Part shown: one piece after another, positions 36,767-46,094 of the stretch
Numbering within the stretch: the first letter of the stretch is position 1
Layout: each line of letters starts with the position of its first letter
NCBI GenBank assembly: GCA_963851245.1
Contig: CAWKOH010000009.1
Span: forward strand, 186,001 to 250,000
Length of the DNA: 64,000 bases
Source of the DNA: CAWKOH01 sp963851245
GTDB taxonomy: Bacteria; Actinomycetota; Acidimicrobiia; Acidimicrobiales; Palsa-688
Direction: 5' to 3'
The notes under the pieces: model-generated
What the model was told of the DNA's origin: nothing
The model's input: the letters and a program-made list of their open reading frames with translations, nothing else
Database searches by the model: none
Position numbers and translations under genes: made by a program

Positions 36767-38947
36767 TTGGTATCGCTTGCTCGCTGGTGCTTCGGCCACC
36801 GTCGCGTCGTCCTCGCCGGCTGGCTTCTCGCCCTGATCCTCATCGGTGGCATCGCTCGGTCGGCCGGGTCGACATACGCCAACAACTTCTCCTTCCCCGC
36901 GACCGACTCGAGCAGGGCTCTGGACGTGCTGGAGAAGAATTTCCCGACCCAGGCGGGTGATCTCGACCAGATCGTCGTCCAGGCCAAGTCCGGGACCCTC
37001 GACGACCCGGCTACCCGGCAGGCGGTCGAGTCCATGCTGACCAAGGTGGCTGACCTGCCTTACGTACGTCAGGTCCGGAGCCCATTCGAGACAGGCGTGA
37101 TAAGCCGGGACCGCACCATCGGACTGGCGAGCGTCAACCTCAGCGCTCAGGCGCAGAACGTTCCGAAATCGGCCGTCAGCAGGATCATCGAGACCGCTCA
37201 ATCCGCTGACAGCAGCACCCTCAACGTTCAGCTGGGCGGCAACGCCGTCGAGAACAACGAGCGGACGGGGCAATCAGCCAGCGAAGGCATCGGCATTCTC
37301 CTGTCTCTCGTCGTGCTGTTCTTCGCCTTCAGGCGATCGTTTCTCTGCGCCTTGCTCCCCCTCATATCGGCTCTGGTCGCAATAGGCGTCGGAACGTCCA
37401 TTATCGGGCTCCTGACCCACGTCTTTGCCATCCCGCAGTTCGGCCCCATCCTGGCCACCCTCGTCTCCCTTGGCGTCGGAGTCGACTACGCCCTGTTCAT
37501 CGTGAGCCGGCACCGCAGCGAGCTTCTCTCGGGGGCCACGCCGGAGCAAGCGGCCGTCACCGCCCTCAACACCTCGGGTCGGGCCGTGCTGTTCGCCGGT
37601 CTCACCGTGTGCATCGCCCTCCTGGGCATGTTTGCCCTCCAGGTGAGCTTCCTCTACGGAGTGGCCCTGTCGGCGGCTTTCGTCGTGGCTCTGACCATGC
37701 TGGCGTCGCTGACGCTACTCCCGGCCATGCTCGGGTTCTTCGGCCTCAAGGCGCTGCGGCGGAGCGAGCGCCGGCAGCTGGCTGAGCATCCTCACGGCGA
37801 GGATCTGCAGGGCTTCTGGCTGCGGTGGTCGCAGGCGATCGAGGGCAAGGCCCGCTATACCAGCGTTCTGGCTCTGCTCCTGATAGCGGTCATTGCCCTT
37901 CCGTTCTTCAGCATGCGCCAGGGCCTCGCCGACGCCGGCAACGACCCCGTCGCGTCCACCTCGCGTCAGGCCTACGACCTGCTGGCCAAGGGGTTCGGCC
38001 CCGGTTATAACGGCCCGCTCGAGGTAGTTGCGGAGATAAACAGCCCCGCTGACAGTGCTCGCTTCGCCGGGTTCGTGCAGTCTCTGAAAGGCCAGCCGGA
38101 CGTGGCGTTTGTGCAGCCCATCCGGACCAGCCCGAACGGCAAGGCCGCGGTGGCGATCCTCTATCCGAGCACCGCGCCTCAGGCGGCCCAGACGAGCAGT
38201 CTGTTGCACCGCGTACGCGGCGCCATCCCCGCGGCCGAAGCCGGCACCAGCCTGGCGATTCACGTCGGCGGCCCGACCGCAGCAGGCGAGGATTTTGCCC
38301 ACGTCCTCACCGCCAAGCTGCCCCAGTTCGTGGCGGTGGTGGTGATCCTGGCCTTCCTCCTCCTCATGGTGGTGTTCAGGAGCATCCTGGTGCCCTTGGT
38401 GGCGTCCCTGATGAACCTCCTGTCCATTGGCGCCGCCCTGGGTGTCCTGACTGCCGCCTTCCAGTGGGGGTGGGGAAAATCGCTGCTCGGCTACACCAAG
38501 AACGGCCCCATCGAGGTGTTCCTCCCGGTGATGCTGTTCGCCATCTTGTTCGGCCTGTCCATGGACTACGAAGTGTTCCTTGTCAGCCGGATCCATGAGG
38601 AGTGGATCAACACGGGTGACAACGACCAGGCCGTGACTCTGGGCCTGGCCGAGACCGGTCGGGTCATCACCGCCGCCGCTCTGATCATGATCCTGGTCTT
38701 CGTGTCGTTCATCTTCGGCGGCCAGCTCGTCATCAAGGAGTTCGGTCTTGGCTTCGCGGCGGCCATCTTCGTCGACGCCTTCGTAATACGCACCGTTCTG
38801 GTGCCTTCGGTCATGCACCTCATCGGCAAGGCGAACTGGTGGTTACCGGGCTGGCTCGACCGCCTGCTGCCGACCGTTCATGTCGACGCCGCCGAGCCGA
38901 GTGCCGAACCTCCTGGTGGCGACAAGGAGCTGGCGCCCGCTCGCTAG
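36767..38947 (+). CDS. MMPL-family RND transporter
   Basis: A 726-residue RND-type exporter with about 12 membrane helices in two halves, each with a large extracytoplasmic loop after helix 1 (for example SFPATDSSRALDVLE). Proton-relay motifs are GVGVDYALFIVSRHR near residue 240 and FGLSMDYEVFLVSRI near 600, both with the Asp-Tyr pair of MmpL proteins. MmpL transporters export lipids or drugs; the substrate here is unknown. TTG start with CGGAGG 6-7 nt upstream. Its TAG stop shares the tetramer CTAG with the stop of the convergent ctaG-like gene. Confidence 0.9.
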   Translation: MVSLARWCFGHRRVVLAGWLLALILIGGIARSAGSTYANNFSFPATDSSRALDVLEKNFPTQAGDLDQIVVQAKSGTLDDPATRQAVESMLTKVADLPYVRQVRSPFETGVISRDRTIGLASVNLSAQAQNVPKSAVSRIIETAQSADSSTLNVQLGGNAVENNERTGQSASEGIGILLSLVVLFFAFRRSFLCALLPLISALVAIGVGTSIIGLLTHVFAIPQFGPILATLVSLGVGVDYALFIVSRHRSELLSGATPEQAAVTALNTSGRAVLFAGLTVCIALLGMFALQVSFLYGVALSAAFVVALTMLASLTLLPAMLGFFGLKALRRSERRQLAEHPHGEDLQGFWLRWSQAIEGKARYTSVLALLLIAVIALPFFSMRQGLADAGNDPVASTSRQAYDLLAKGFGPGYNGPLEVVAEINSPADSARFAGFVQSLKGQPDVAFVQPIRTSPNGKAAVAILYPSTAPQAAQTSSLLHRVRGAIPAAEAGTSLAIHVGGPTAAGEDFAHVLTAKLPQFVAVVVILAFLLLMVVFRSILVPLVASLMNLLSIGAALGVLTAAFQWGWGKSLLGYTKNGPIEVFLPVMLFAILFGLSMDYEVFLVSRIHEEWINTGDNDQAVTLGLAETGRVITAAALIMILVFVSFIFGGQLVIKEFGLGFAAAIFVDAFVIRTVLVPSVMHLIGKANWWLPGWLDRLLPTVHVDAAEPSAEPPGGDKELAPAR

Positions 38948-40050
38948 TCGTCGTTTTTCGGGGCCGGCCGGTCGGCCGGCTGCCAGTTCGCGCTCGCAGT
39001 CGGGATCCGTCCGGTGCGGGCCAGCCAGGCCGCTTCCCACAGCGTCAACCCATTCGGAGCCGGAACCCGCGCCGGAGCCCGCCCAGGCGTCGGGCGAGCG
39101 ACGGGCGTCGGGTCCGATTCAGGGCTGCCGCCCGGGACCGATGGGGAGGGCGACGGGGCTTTTTCCGCCGCAACGGGCTGGGTCGCCCGGGCGTCCAGGC
39201 GGGCTGCGGCCCGCTCATCGGAACGCATCCACTGCCAGAAGATGGGCATGAAGGCAGCGATGACTACGAACTCGGTTGATATCCAGAGCAGGGCGCCGCC
39301 GGCGTGGGTGCTCGACAGGCTGTACATGGATGCGATGGGTACTCGTAGGGAGAGGATGGCCAGACCGAGGATCACCTCCGGGGGTCCGCCCAGCAGGATG
39401 TTGACCATCCGGGCCCCGTGGCCCATTCTCCAGTGCACGATCGGGTCGAGGCCCACCATGGGCCACCAGTAGAGGGTGCCGCCGAAGAGGAAGAGCAGGT
39501 TCAGGAGGTCCATCAGGGCCATGTGATGCATGGCGACGTTGATGAGCGAACTGAGGAAGAAGGCAAACATGATTCCGAAGTACAGGCACCACACCGTGAT
39601 GGGATGAGTGATGACGGCCGCGGCCGGAGACCGCAGTATCGCCAGCCACCGTTCCTTGGTCCTGCGGCGGGCTGTCTGCAGGAGAAGGGTCGAGGGGGCT
39701 CCCAGGGCCAGGAGAGGCGGGGCTACCACCATGAGCAGGAGGTGCTGTACCACGTGGGCTTGGAAATAGGTGCCGGTGAAGGTGGCCACGGGAGACTGCA
39801 GGGCCAGGTCCACCGCCACCAGGCCGGCGAGGAACGCCGCCGTCCGGGTCCAGGGCCAGCGGCGGCCCCGAGCCGAGAGCAGCCAGTCGGCTCGCAGGTA
39901 CAGGTAGGCCGCCATGATCACGCCGGCCAGCACGAGTAGCGCGAAGGGCCCGTTCTGCCAGGCCGTCAAGGCGGAGTGAAGGGAGAAATCAACCCTCCTC
40001 ATCCCTCCCATGCCGTTCATGGCCGGCCCGGCGACTGCGATGAGCGCCAT
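38944..40050 (-). CDS. CtaG-type (caa3) cytochrome c oxidase assembly protein
   Basis: A 368-residue protein with about seven membrane helices and a long Pro/Ala-rich tail. The family signature with conserved histidines is seen as FQAHVVQHLLLMVVAPPLLALGAP and VAMHHMALMDL. These proteins help insert copper into cytochrome oxidase in actinobacteria and Bacillus. The ATG overlaps the lipoprotein stop by one base (TGATG); a start further upstream would run deep into that gene. Co-directional with SCO1, which also handles copper. Confidence 0.85.
   Translation of the reverse strand: MALIAVAGPAMNGMGGMRRVDFSLHSALTAWQNGPFALLVLAGVIMAAYLYLRADWLLSARGRRWPWTRTAAFLAGLVAVDLALQSPVATFTGTYFQAHVVQHLLLMVVAPPLLALGAPSTLLLQTARRRTKERWLAILRSPAAAVITHPITVWCLYFGIMFAFFLSSLINVAMHHMALMDLLNLLFLFGGTLYWWPMVGLDPIVHWRMGHGARMVNILLGGPPEVILGLAILSLRVPIASMYSLSSTHAGGALLWISTEFVVIAAFMPIFWQWMRSDERAAARLDARATQPVAAEKAPSPSPSVPGGSPESDPTPVARPTPGRAPARVPAPNGLTLWEAAWLARTGRIPTASANWQPADRPAPKNDD
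38963..38980. terminator. GC-rich hairpin at the MMPL/CtaG junction
   Basis: GCCGGCCG and CGGCCGGC form a perfect 8-bp stem 15 nt after the MMPL stop, inside the 3' end of the ctaG-like gene. On the minus strand it is followed by a short A-run, on the plus strand it follows TTTTT, so any terminator role is for the plus-strand transcript without a U-tract. Confidence 0.3.
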
Positions 40051-41252
40051 CAGCTGGAGGAGCCGTAATCGATTGAAACCGTCATCACTTGTCCTTCGTG
40101 CCAGCTGCCCGAAGCCCCGAGCGTCCACACGGTCAGGGTTGCCGTGTCAACTGCCAACGCTTCGACGGTAGTACCAGGACCGAACGCGAGAGTGGCGGTG
40201 CCCGGAGGCGGGGCAGGCAGCACCTTCCAAGCTGTCCGCGGGCTCGCCAGTACGGCGGCTCGCCCGGCTCCGCTCGGGCTGCCGAGGAGCACGAAAAAGC
40301 CACCGGCTCCGCTCGGCCCCACTGAGGCGATCCGCTCCGACGTGGTCAGTGGAAGCGGTTGCGATAACTGCCAGGTTTGCCCTGCGTCGTCCGTCGAGAC
40401 CATCATCACGCTGGTTCCCCCGGGGCCCGAGGCGCTCAAAAGGCAGGAGAACCCCTGGCCGTCGGCCTGAACGGCGTTGACCGCGAACCCGTCCTGGCTG
40501 GTTCCTGCCGGCGGGCGGGGACCGACCAGTGTCCAGCCTGATCCCTTCTTCTCGAACAGACCGATCACGCCGGGATGGCTGCAGCGGGCCCCGATCACCG
40601 GGTCGGGACCGTCGAAGGCGACTGCGCTCAACGCGGCGATGCCGCACTGCTCCCCGCCGGCCGAGGTGCCCAAGGCGCTGGCGGAGGCGACCGGCTGCCA
40701 GTTGGCGAGGGAGACCGACGTCAGCACCACCTGGGAGCTTGCGGACTGGTCCTTGCCGGTGATGGCCAGGGCCTGTCCGTTCGCATTGGCGGCCAAGGCG
40801 TTCGCTGCGGTCACCAGGCCGCCGGGCAGGAGGCCGTTAGTCCAGGAGCGCCCGCCGTTGGCCGTGGCGATAAGGGGGGAGAAGGTCAGGAAATCGAAGG
40901 GAAGCACGCCGACGACTAGAGAGCCTCCCTGCGGCGACGCCATGACCAGGCCACCGTTCGTGGCTACCGCGGTGGCCTGGACCTCGTCGGTCCAAGGTCC
41001 GGCTGCAGTGGCCCGGTGAAGCAGCTGCCAGAACGTGTTGGTGGGGTCGTCCAGGTGGCCCATGGCGACCGTCGCCCAGGTGCCATCCGCCGTGTTCACT
41101 GTTGTGGCCAGTGGAGCAGGGCCGGACCCGCTAGTGCTCCCGCCCGACCCTCCGCTGGTCGATACCGCACTGGAGCACGACGCCAGGCAGGCCGCTGTCA
41201 GGCTGCCCGCCACGACCCAGGCCGCCCTCCGGCGGCGGCCAAACGGGCTCAC
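40050..41252 (-). CDS. Secreted lipoprotein with BNR/sialidase-like repeats
   Basis: About 400 residues. A basic N-terminus, a hydrophobic stretch and the lipobox LASC (about residue 26-29) mark a lipoprotein signal; a Ser/Gly-rich linker follows. The mature part has repeated elements such as NGGRSWTNG and DDAGQTWQLSQPLP that resemble BNR/Asp-box motifs of beta-propellers. Function unknown; it lies between SCO1 (4-nt overlap, GTGA) and the CtaG-type gene, so it may act outside the membrane during oxidase biogenesis. Confidence 0.72.
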   Translation of the reverse strand: MSPFGRRRRAAWVVAGSLTAACLASCSSAVSTSGGSGGSTSGSGPAPLATTVNTADGTWATVAMGHLDDPTNTFWQLLHRATAAGPWTDEVQATAVATNGGLVMASPQGGSLVVGVLPFDFLTFSPLIATANGGRSWTNGLLPGGLVTAANALAANANGQALAITGKDQSASSQVVLTSVSLANWQPVASASALGTSAGGEQCGIAALSAVAFDGPDPVIGARCSHPGVIGLFEKKGSGWTLVGPRPPAGTSQDGFAVNAVQADGQGFSCLLSASGPGGTSVMMVSTDDAGQTWQLSQPLPLTTSERIASVGPSGAGGFFVLLGSPSGAGRAAVLASPRTAWKVLPAPPPGTATLAFGPGTTVEALAVDTATLTVWTLGASGSWHEGQVMTVSIDYGSSS

Positions 41253-41935
41253 TCGGAGTGCAACGCGCTCGTCAGCCCACGGGCGAGCGTCTGGGCAAAG
41301 GCGGAACCGGTTGCGCCCGTGGCCGGTCCCGGGTCCGAGTTCAGCACCTCCCGGGTGTGTCCGGTCGGGTCGATGATGTACACGACGTCGCTGTGGTCGA
41401 TCATGGCCCCCCCGCTCTCGTATGCCACCTCTACGGCAAAGGATGCCCATACATGCTCCAGGGCCGGCAGCGAGCCGGTGAGGTACTCCCAGTTGGGGAC
41501 GCTCTCGAGGCCTTCCTGCCGGTCGAAGGCGCTGAGATAGCTGCGGCCGGTGTAACGCGGGTTGGCGTCTATGGCTATCAGCTCCACCTGCTGCGAGTCC
41601 GCCCCGAGCATCTTTCCAGCCGATCGGAACTCCTGAGCGATTATCGGGCAGTCGGACGTGCAGACCGGGTCCAGGAACGTCACGGCCAGAGCCTTACCTC
41701 GGAGGGCGGTCAGCGACACCTGCCGGCCGTTCTGGTCCACGAGGTCGAAGGCCGGAGCGGGGATGTTCGTGCTCGTCGGGGGGCCGTCCACGGCCTGGGT
41801 CAGGATCGGGTCGGCGTTGGGGTTGGCCGTGGCGAAGGCCATGGGGGCGGCGCCGACCAGGGTGACGCCTATGGCTGCCAGGGCTGCGACGGACCGGAAC
41901 GTGTACGCCGGGTCAGCGACAGGTGCTGCCGCCAC
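41249..41935 (-). CDS. SCO1/SenC-family copper chaperone
   Basis: A 228-residue thioredoxin-fold protein. An N-terminal hydrophobic helix (AALAAIGVTLVGAAPMAFA) anchors it outside the membrane. The copper site is complete: CTSDC (CxxxC) near residue 92 in FLDPVCTSDCP and the distant His in MIDHSDVVYIID. SCO1 delivers copper to the CuA centre of cytochrome oxidase. The exact start is unsure because the upstream membrane-protein gene overlaps it in a disturbed frame; GTG 41935 is the first start in this frame. Confidence 0.85.
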   Translation of the reverse strand: MAAAPVADPAYTFRSVAALAAIGVTLVGAAPMAFATANPNADPILTQAVDGPPTSTNIPAPAFDLVDQNGRQVSLTALRGKALAVTFLDPVCTSDCPIIAQEFRSAGKMLGADSQQVELIAIDANPRYTGRSYLSAFDRQEGLESVPNWEYLTGSLPALEHVWASFAVEVAYESGGAMIDHSDVVYIIDPTGHTREVLNSDPGPATGATGSAFAQTLARGLTSALHSE

Positions 41936-43133
41936 CGAAGCGGAACCGATTCGGTGGCCGTAGAGGGAGCCGGGGCCGGCGCCCTAACCGGGATGGCGAG
42001 GTATCCGGCCACGAATACCAACGCCATCGGGACCATGCTGTTCGGGTCGGTTCCCACACCCCCGAAGAAGCCGAAATCCTGGACCAGCACCCAGTCCGCC
42101 CCGCAGAGCACGGCTCCGGCGATCACACCCCGCGGACGATCCGCGGTCGGCCGGTGAGGAGAGCGAGGCCGATGGCGGTCAGGGAGGCCACCACGAAGAG
42201 GTTGACGGCCCAGCCGTGGGCGGCGTCGAATGATCGCGAACTGGGTCACGAGTGACGAGATCAGATGCGGCTGAGGCGTCTGTGCCATCTGCTGCACCAT
42301 GGCGGTCAGGCCCCCGGCGGTCCGGGCGGGCGTCGCCTGGCCCTGCCAGAACCCTCGCCCCGGCCAGGCCTGCAGGACGGCCATGCCGATGAAGAACAGC
42401 CCGAAGGCGGCCAACGATCCCTCGACCGAGGCGAGGCGGCTTCCATGAGCTGTCCGGCAGGGCGATGAGACCGCCGGCGATGCAGTAGAAGACCACCGCG
42501 CCGGGAACCCCGAAGAGCCAGCTGGCCCCAGGGGCAAAAATCCCCCCGAAGGACTCGCCGAATATCCAGACCAACGCCCCCCAGCCCGACGCTGGCCAGC
42601 CCGCCCAGCCTTGACCAGTTGCCCCGGGGCGCGGCCAGGAGCCACAGCCCGATCCCGATCTGGATCCACACGGAGGCGGCGGCGGCCGAGACCGGGTGGT
42701 AGGTCCAGACGTTCGTGCCGCTGCTGACCAGGTGCTGAACCCAGTGGGGTGAGGCCGACGCCGCCGGCTGAATTCCTTGTGGTATCAGCCCGAGCGGCAT
42801 AGAAGCCTGGCCCTGCAGGATCCCGTCGAAGATCCACAGCAGCCCGAACGAGATCCGGAGAAAGCGCCGGGCCACGGGCTCCGGATCGCCGGTCGTGACA
42901 CCGGCGTCATGCCCGGTCGCGAGGCGGCCGGAATCGCCGGGCTCGGAGGCTTCGCCCGTGGCTGCGGCGGTCATGGCGGCTCGCCTCAGCTGCACGGATC
43001 GCAGGACGCTCCAGGCCACCGCCACCAGGGTGAGGATGAGGAAGATGGCAAACCCCTGCTGGAACAGGGCCTTGTGGAAGGCGGCGACGATGGTGGGGTC
43101 GTTGGTGCTGAGACCACTACCCATGCCCGACAC
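41869..43133 (-). CDS. Multi-pass membrane protein, broken by several frameshifts
   Basis: Unknown polytopic protein. Segments in order along the minus strand but in changing frames: RISFGLLWIFDGILQGQASMP and HPVSAAAASVWIQIGIGLWLL (to about 42590), FGESFGGIFAPGASWLFGVPG (to about 42430), GLFFIGMAVLQAWPGRG (to about 42235), FDAAHGWAVNLFVVASLTAIG (to about 42135), and VLVQDFGFFGGVGTDPNSMVP to the end. At least four single-base shifts are needed, three of them surplus bases. Such proteins neighbour SCO1 in other actinobacteria, as far as I recall. Whether the intact gene ended before or continued into SCO1 cannot be told. Confidence 0.6.
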
Positions 43134-43262
43134 AGCCGCCTACCTTTCAAAACCAGCTCGATACAACAGCCCGACGATAATGGACGCCCGTCCGAAGCCG
43201 ACAGTCGGCTGACAAGCAGCCGGTGCCGCCCCCGGGCCCGGCTGGAGTGTCATCCTGTTGTG

Positions 43263-43938
43263 ATGCGCGTCCTGGTGGTAGAAGACGACGACGGGATCGC
43301 AGAACCGCTCGCCGAGGGCTTGCACCGCGAGGGATTCGAGGTCAGTCGGGCTGCAACCGGACGTGAAGCCCTCGACGCCCCGACTCCCGATGTGATACTC
43401 CTCGACCTCGGGTTGCCGGACATGGAGGGCTACGCCGTCTGCCGTCAGTTGCGCTCACGCTCGAGTGTTCCGATCCTCGTGGTCACCGCGAGGGGCGCCG
43501 AGATGGACCGGGTGATCGGCCTGGAGCTGGGCGCGGACGATTACATCGTCAAGCCGTTCGGCTTCCGTGAGGTGGTGGCGCGGCATCCGGGCCGTACTCA
43601 GGCGTATCGGCGACACACCGTCGACCGCCCAGGTCCAGGTGCTGGGCGATCTGACCGTTGACCGGCGGGCTCGACGGGTTCTGGTGGCGGGCTCGGAGGT
43701 GGTCCTGTCGCCCAAGGAGTTCGAGTTGCTCGCGCTCTTGGCCGAGGATCCGGGTGCGGTAGTGACCAGGCAAACCATCCTCGAAGAGGTCTGGGATCCC
43801 CACTGGTACGGTCCGACCAAGACCGTAGATGTGCACGTGGCGTCGCTGCGCCGGAAGCTCGGGCACCCGGAGTGGATCGAGACGGTCAGGCGGGTCGGGC
43901 TCCGGCTGGGATCCATATCGTCCGAACCGGTGACGTGA
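43263..43938 (+). CDS. OmpR-family response regulator (frameshifted)
   Basis: Receiver domain: VVEDDDGIAEPLAEGL, phospho-acceptor Asp in DVILLDLGLPD and Lys in GADDYIVKPFG. The DNA-binding winged helix is in another frame from about 43585: LSPKEFELLALLAEDPG, RQTILEEVW, VDVHVASLRRKLG. One surplus G at 43582-43583 explains the break; restored length is about 224 aa. It is followed by its sensor kinase with a 4-nt overlap and diverges from the SCO1/CtaG cluster, which may be its target. Confidence 0.87.
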
Positions 43939-45359
43939 CTCGGCGCCTGGTCCTGTCCTATGTGGGACTGGCGGTGTTCCTTCTCCTGTTCCTCGAAATC
44001 CCCCTGGCTGTGCTGGCCGCCCGCCACGAGCGAGACCTCACGGTCGCCCAGGCGGAACGGCTGGCGACCGGACTGGCCGTCGTGGCGGCGGGGGACATGG
44101 AGCCGGGAGGGGCCGGGAATCTGGCCAGCACCGTGCGGCAGTATCAGGTCGAGACCGGTGGCGTGGTGGAGGTGGTCAACGCGGGCAACCAGCTTGTCGC
44201 CCGATCCGACCAGAGGGCCGATCCCGATGTACTCGTCGATCAAAGCAAGCTGATCCAGGCGGCTCTTTCGGGCCGATCGGCAACCGCCTACGGGGACGAC
44301 GACGCCCGGCCGTGGGCCCACGCCGCCGTCCCGATCATCAACGACCAGGGGCAGACCGCCGGCGTGGTCATGCTCGGCGTGCCGGCGATGAGCACCGAGA
44401 ACCGGATCCACGACATCTGGCTGGCCCTGGCCGGCTTCGGTGTGGGCCTCATCGCATTGACGGCCCTGGTCGGAGTCCTCCTGGCCCGTTCGCTGACCCG
44501 GCCTCTCGGCCGCCTAGGCGACACGGTGGCGCACTTCGCCGGTGGTCATCTGGATGTACGGGCGCGGGCTGACGACGGGCCACCCGAGATCAGGTCACTG
44601 GCCAGACAGTTCAACGACATGGCTCGGCGCATGACCGACCTGCTCGAGGCTCAGAGCCGTTTCGTAGCGGACGCTTCGCACCAGCTCCGGTCGCCCTTGA
44701 CGGCCCTTAGGCTTCGCTTGGAGAATCTCGAGGCCGATTCGGTCGGTGCCTCAGCAGATGGCATAGCCGCTGCGGGGCGTGAGGTCCAAAGACTCTCGCG
44801 GATCGTCGATGGACTACTCACCTTGAGCCGGACCGGAGGCGAGGGTCCGCGACGTGAGGCCGTCGACATCGGTGAGGTCATAGAGGAGCGGTGCGCGGCG
44901 TGGTCGGCACTGGCTGACGAGCGCCACGTCGCTCTCTTGCCCGAGACAGGGAAAGCCGCAGCCACAGTCAGCTGGGTGCAGGGCGATATCGACCAGATTC
45001 TCGACAATCTGCTGGCGAATGCGGTAGACGCCAGCCCGGATCGAACCAGCATCAGGGTCACGTTGTGCCGTGACGAATCCGGTTGGCTGGAACTCCACGT
45101 GATCGACAGTGGGCCCGGTATGACGGCCGCCGACCGCAGCCGGGCTTTCGACCGCTTCTGGCAGGGCCCCGGGACCCGTGACGGCCACAGCGGGCTGGGT
45201 TTGGCCATCGTCCGCCAGCTGGCGGCCCGCAACGCGGCCACGGTGGAGCTGCGCCAGGCGAACCCCAGCGGCATAGATGCGGCGGTGGCGTTCGGGCCAA
45301 CGGACGAGATCCAGGGTCATCGAGCGGCCAGGATTAGGCGACTGTCCGCTAAAGGCTAA
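43935..45359 (+). CDS. Sensor histidine kinase
   Basis: A 474-residue kinase: helix 1 near residues 5-30, an extracytoplasmic sensor, helix 2 near 165-190, a HAMP domain (RSLTRPLGRLGDTVAHFAGG), the phospho-acceptor His in ADASHQLRSPLTAL near 250, and the ATPase domain with N box LDNLLANAVDAS, G1 VIDSGPGM and G2 GHSGLGLAIVRQL. GTG start overlapping the response-regulator stop. The periplasmic input is unknown; copper or redox state is a guess from the neighbours. Confidence 0.9.
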   Translation: MTRRLVLSYVGLAVFLLLFLEIPLAVLAARHERDLTVAQAERLATGLAVVAAGDMEPGGAGNLASTVRQYQVETGGVVEVVNAGNQLVARSDQRADPDVLVDQSKLIQAALSGRSATAYGDDDARPWAHAAVPIINDQGQTAGVVMLGVPAMSTENRIHDIWLALAGFGVGLIALTALVGVLLARSLTRPLGRLGDTVAHFAGGHLDVRARADDGPPEIRSLARQFNDMARRMTDLLEAQSRFVADASHQLRSPLTALRLRLENLEADSVGASADGIAAAGREVQRLSRIVDGLLTLSRTGGEGPRREAVDIGEVIEERCAAWSALADERHVALLPETGKAAATVSWVQGDIDQILDNLLANAVDASPDRTSIRVTLCRDESGWLELHVIDSGPGMTAADRSRAFDRFWQGPGTRDGHSGLGLAIVRQLAARNAATVELRQANPSGIDAAVAFGPTDEIQGHRAARIRRLSAKG

Positions 45360-45425
45360 GAACAGGCAAAATCTGGCCGCCACGCGCCCATGCCGGCAGC
45401 ACCCGACATCTACCCTGCCCACAAG

Positions 45426-46094
45426 ATGACCGTCAGATCAGGGGCGCACTTCAAGACTGGCGGACTGACCCAGTCCGATACAGATGCAGGCGTGGAGGCC
45501 AACGCCCGGCTCACCGGCTCGACCGCGGCGGTACTGCTGGTGCTGCTGGCGGCGGAGGGCGTCACCGTGCTCAGGGTGCACTCGCTTCTCACGCCCCACG
45601 TCTTCATCGGCATGCTTCTTGTACCGCCCGTGGTGCTGAAGATCGGGTCGACGGGCTGGCGATTCGTTCGCTACTACCGCGGTTCAGCTGCCTACCGGCG
45701 CAAAGGTCCACCGCCGTTGCTGCTGCGTCTGCTCGGCCCTGCCGTGCTTTTGCTGACGGTGATCCTCTTCGCCAGCGGGATCGCGCTCCTGGTGGGCCCG
45801 CGTTCGAGCCGCCAAACCCTCTTGTTCTTGCACAAGGCCAGCTTCATCCTGTGGTTCGGGGCCATGACGATCCACGTCCTCGGCCACATCGTTGAAACAG
45901 CACGCTTGGCCCCCCGCGACTGGGTTCGCCGCACCCGTCACGATGTCGACCATGCCGGGGTCCGGCGGTGGGCGCTGGCGGCCAGCCTCGTCGTCGGGTT
46001 GTTCCTCGGCGCGTTAATGCTTCAGTACGTGTCCGGTTATCAGTCCCACTACGGGCGGGACTTCGAGCCCGTCCAGAGCAGTCTGCCGCGTTAG
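45426..46094 (+). CDS. Cytochrome b561-like/DUF4405-like four-helix membrane protein
   Basis: About 222 residues with four or five hydrophobic helices. Histidines placed as in haem-binding four-helix bundles are seen in LTPHVFIGMLL, FLHKASFILWFG and TIHVLGHIVE. It may carry haem in the membrane; function unknown. A TACCCT box 9 nt before ATG 45426 favours this start; ATG 45390 and GTG 45493 are alternatives. It follows the kinase by about 65 nt. Its stop overlaps that of the convergent pilin-operon gene by 4 nt (TTAG). Confidence 0.65.
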   Translation: MTVRSGAHFKTGGLTQSDTDAGVEANARLTGSTAAVLLVLLAAEGVTVLRVHSLLTPHVFIGMLLVPPVVLKIGSTGWRFVRYYRGSAAYRRKGPPPLLLRLLGPAVLLLTVILFASGIALLVGPRSSRQTLLFLHKASFILWFGAMTIHVLGHIVETARLAPRDWVRRTRHDVDHAGVRRWALAASLVVGLFLGALMLQYVSGYQSHYGRDFEPVQSSLPR

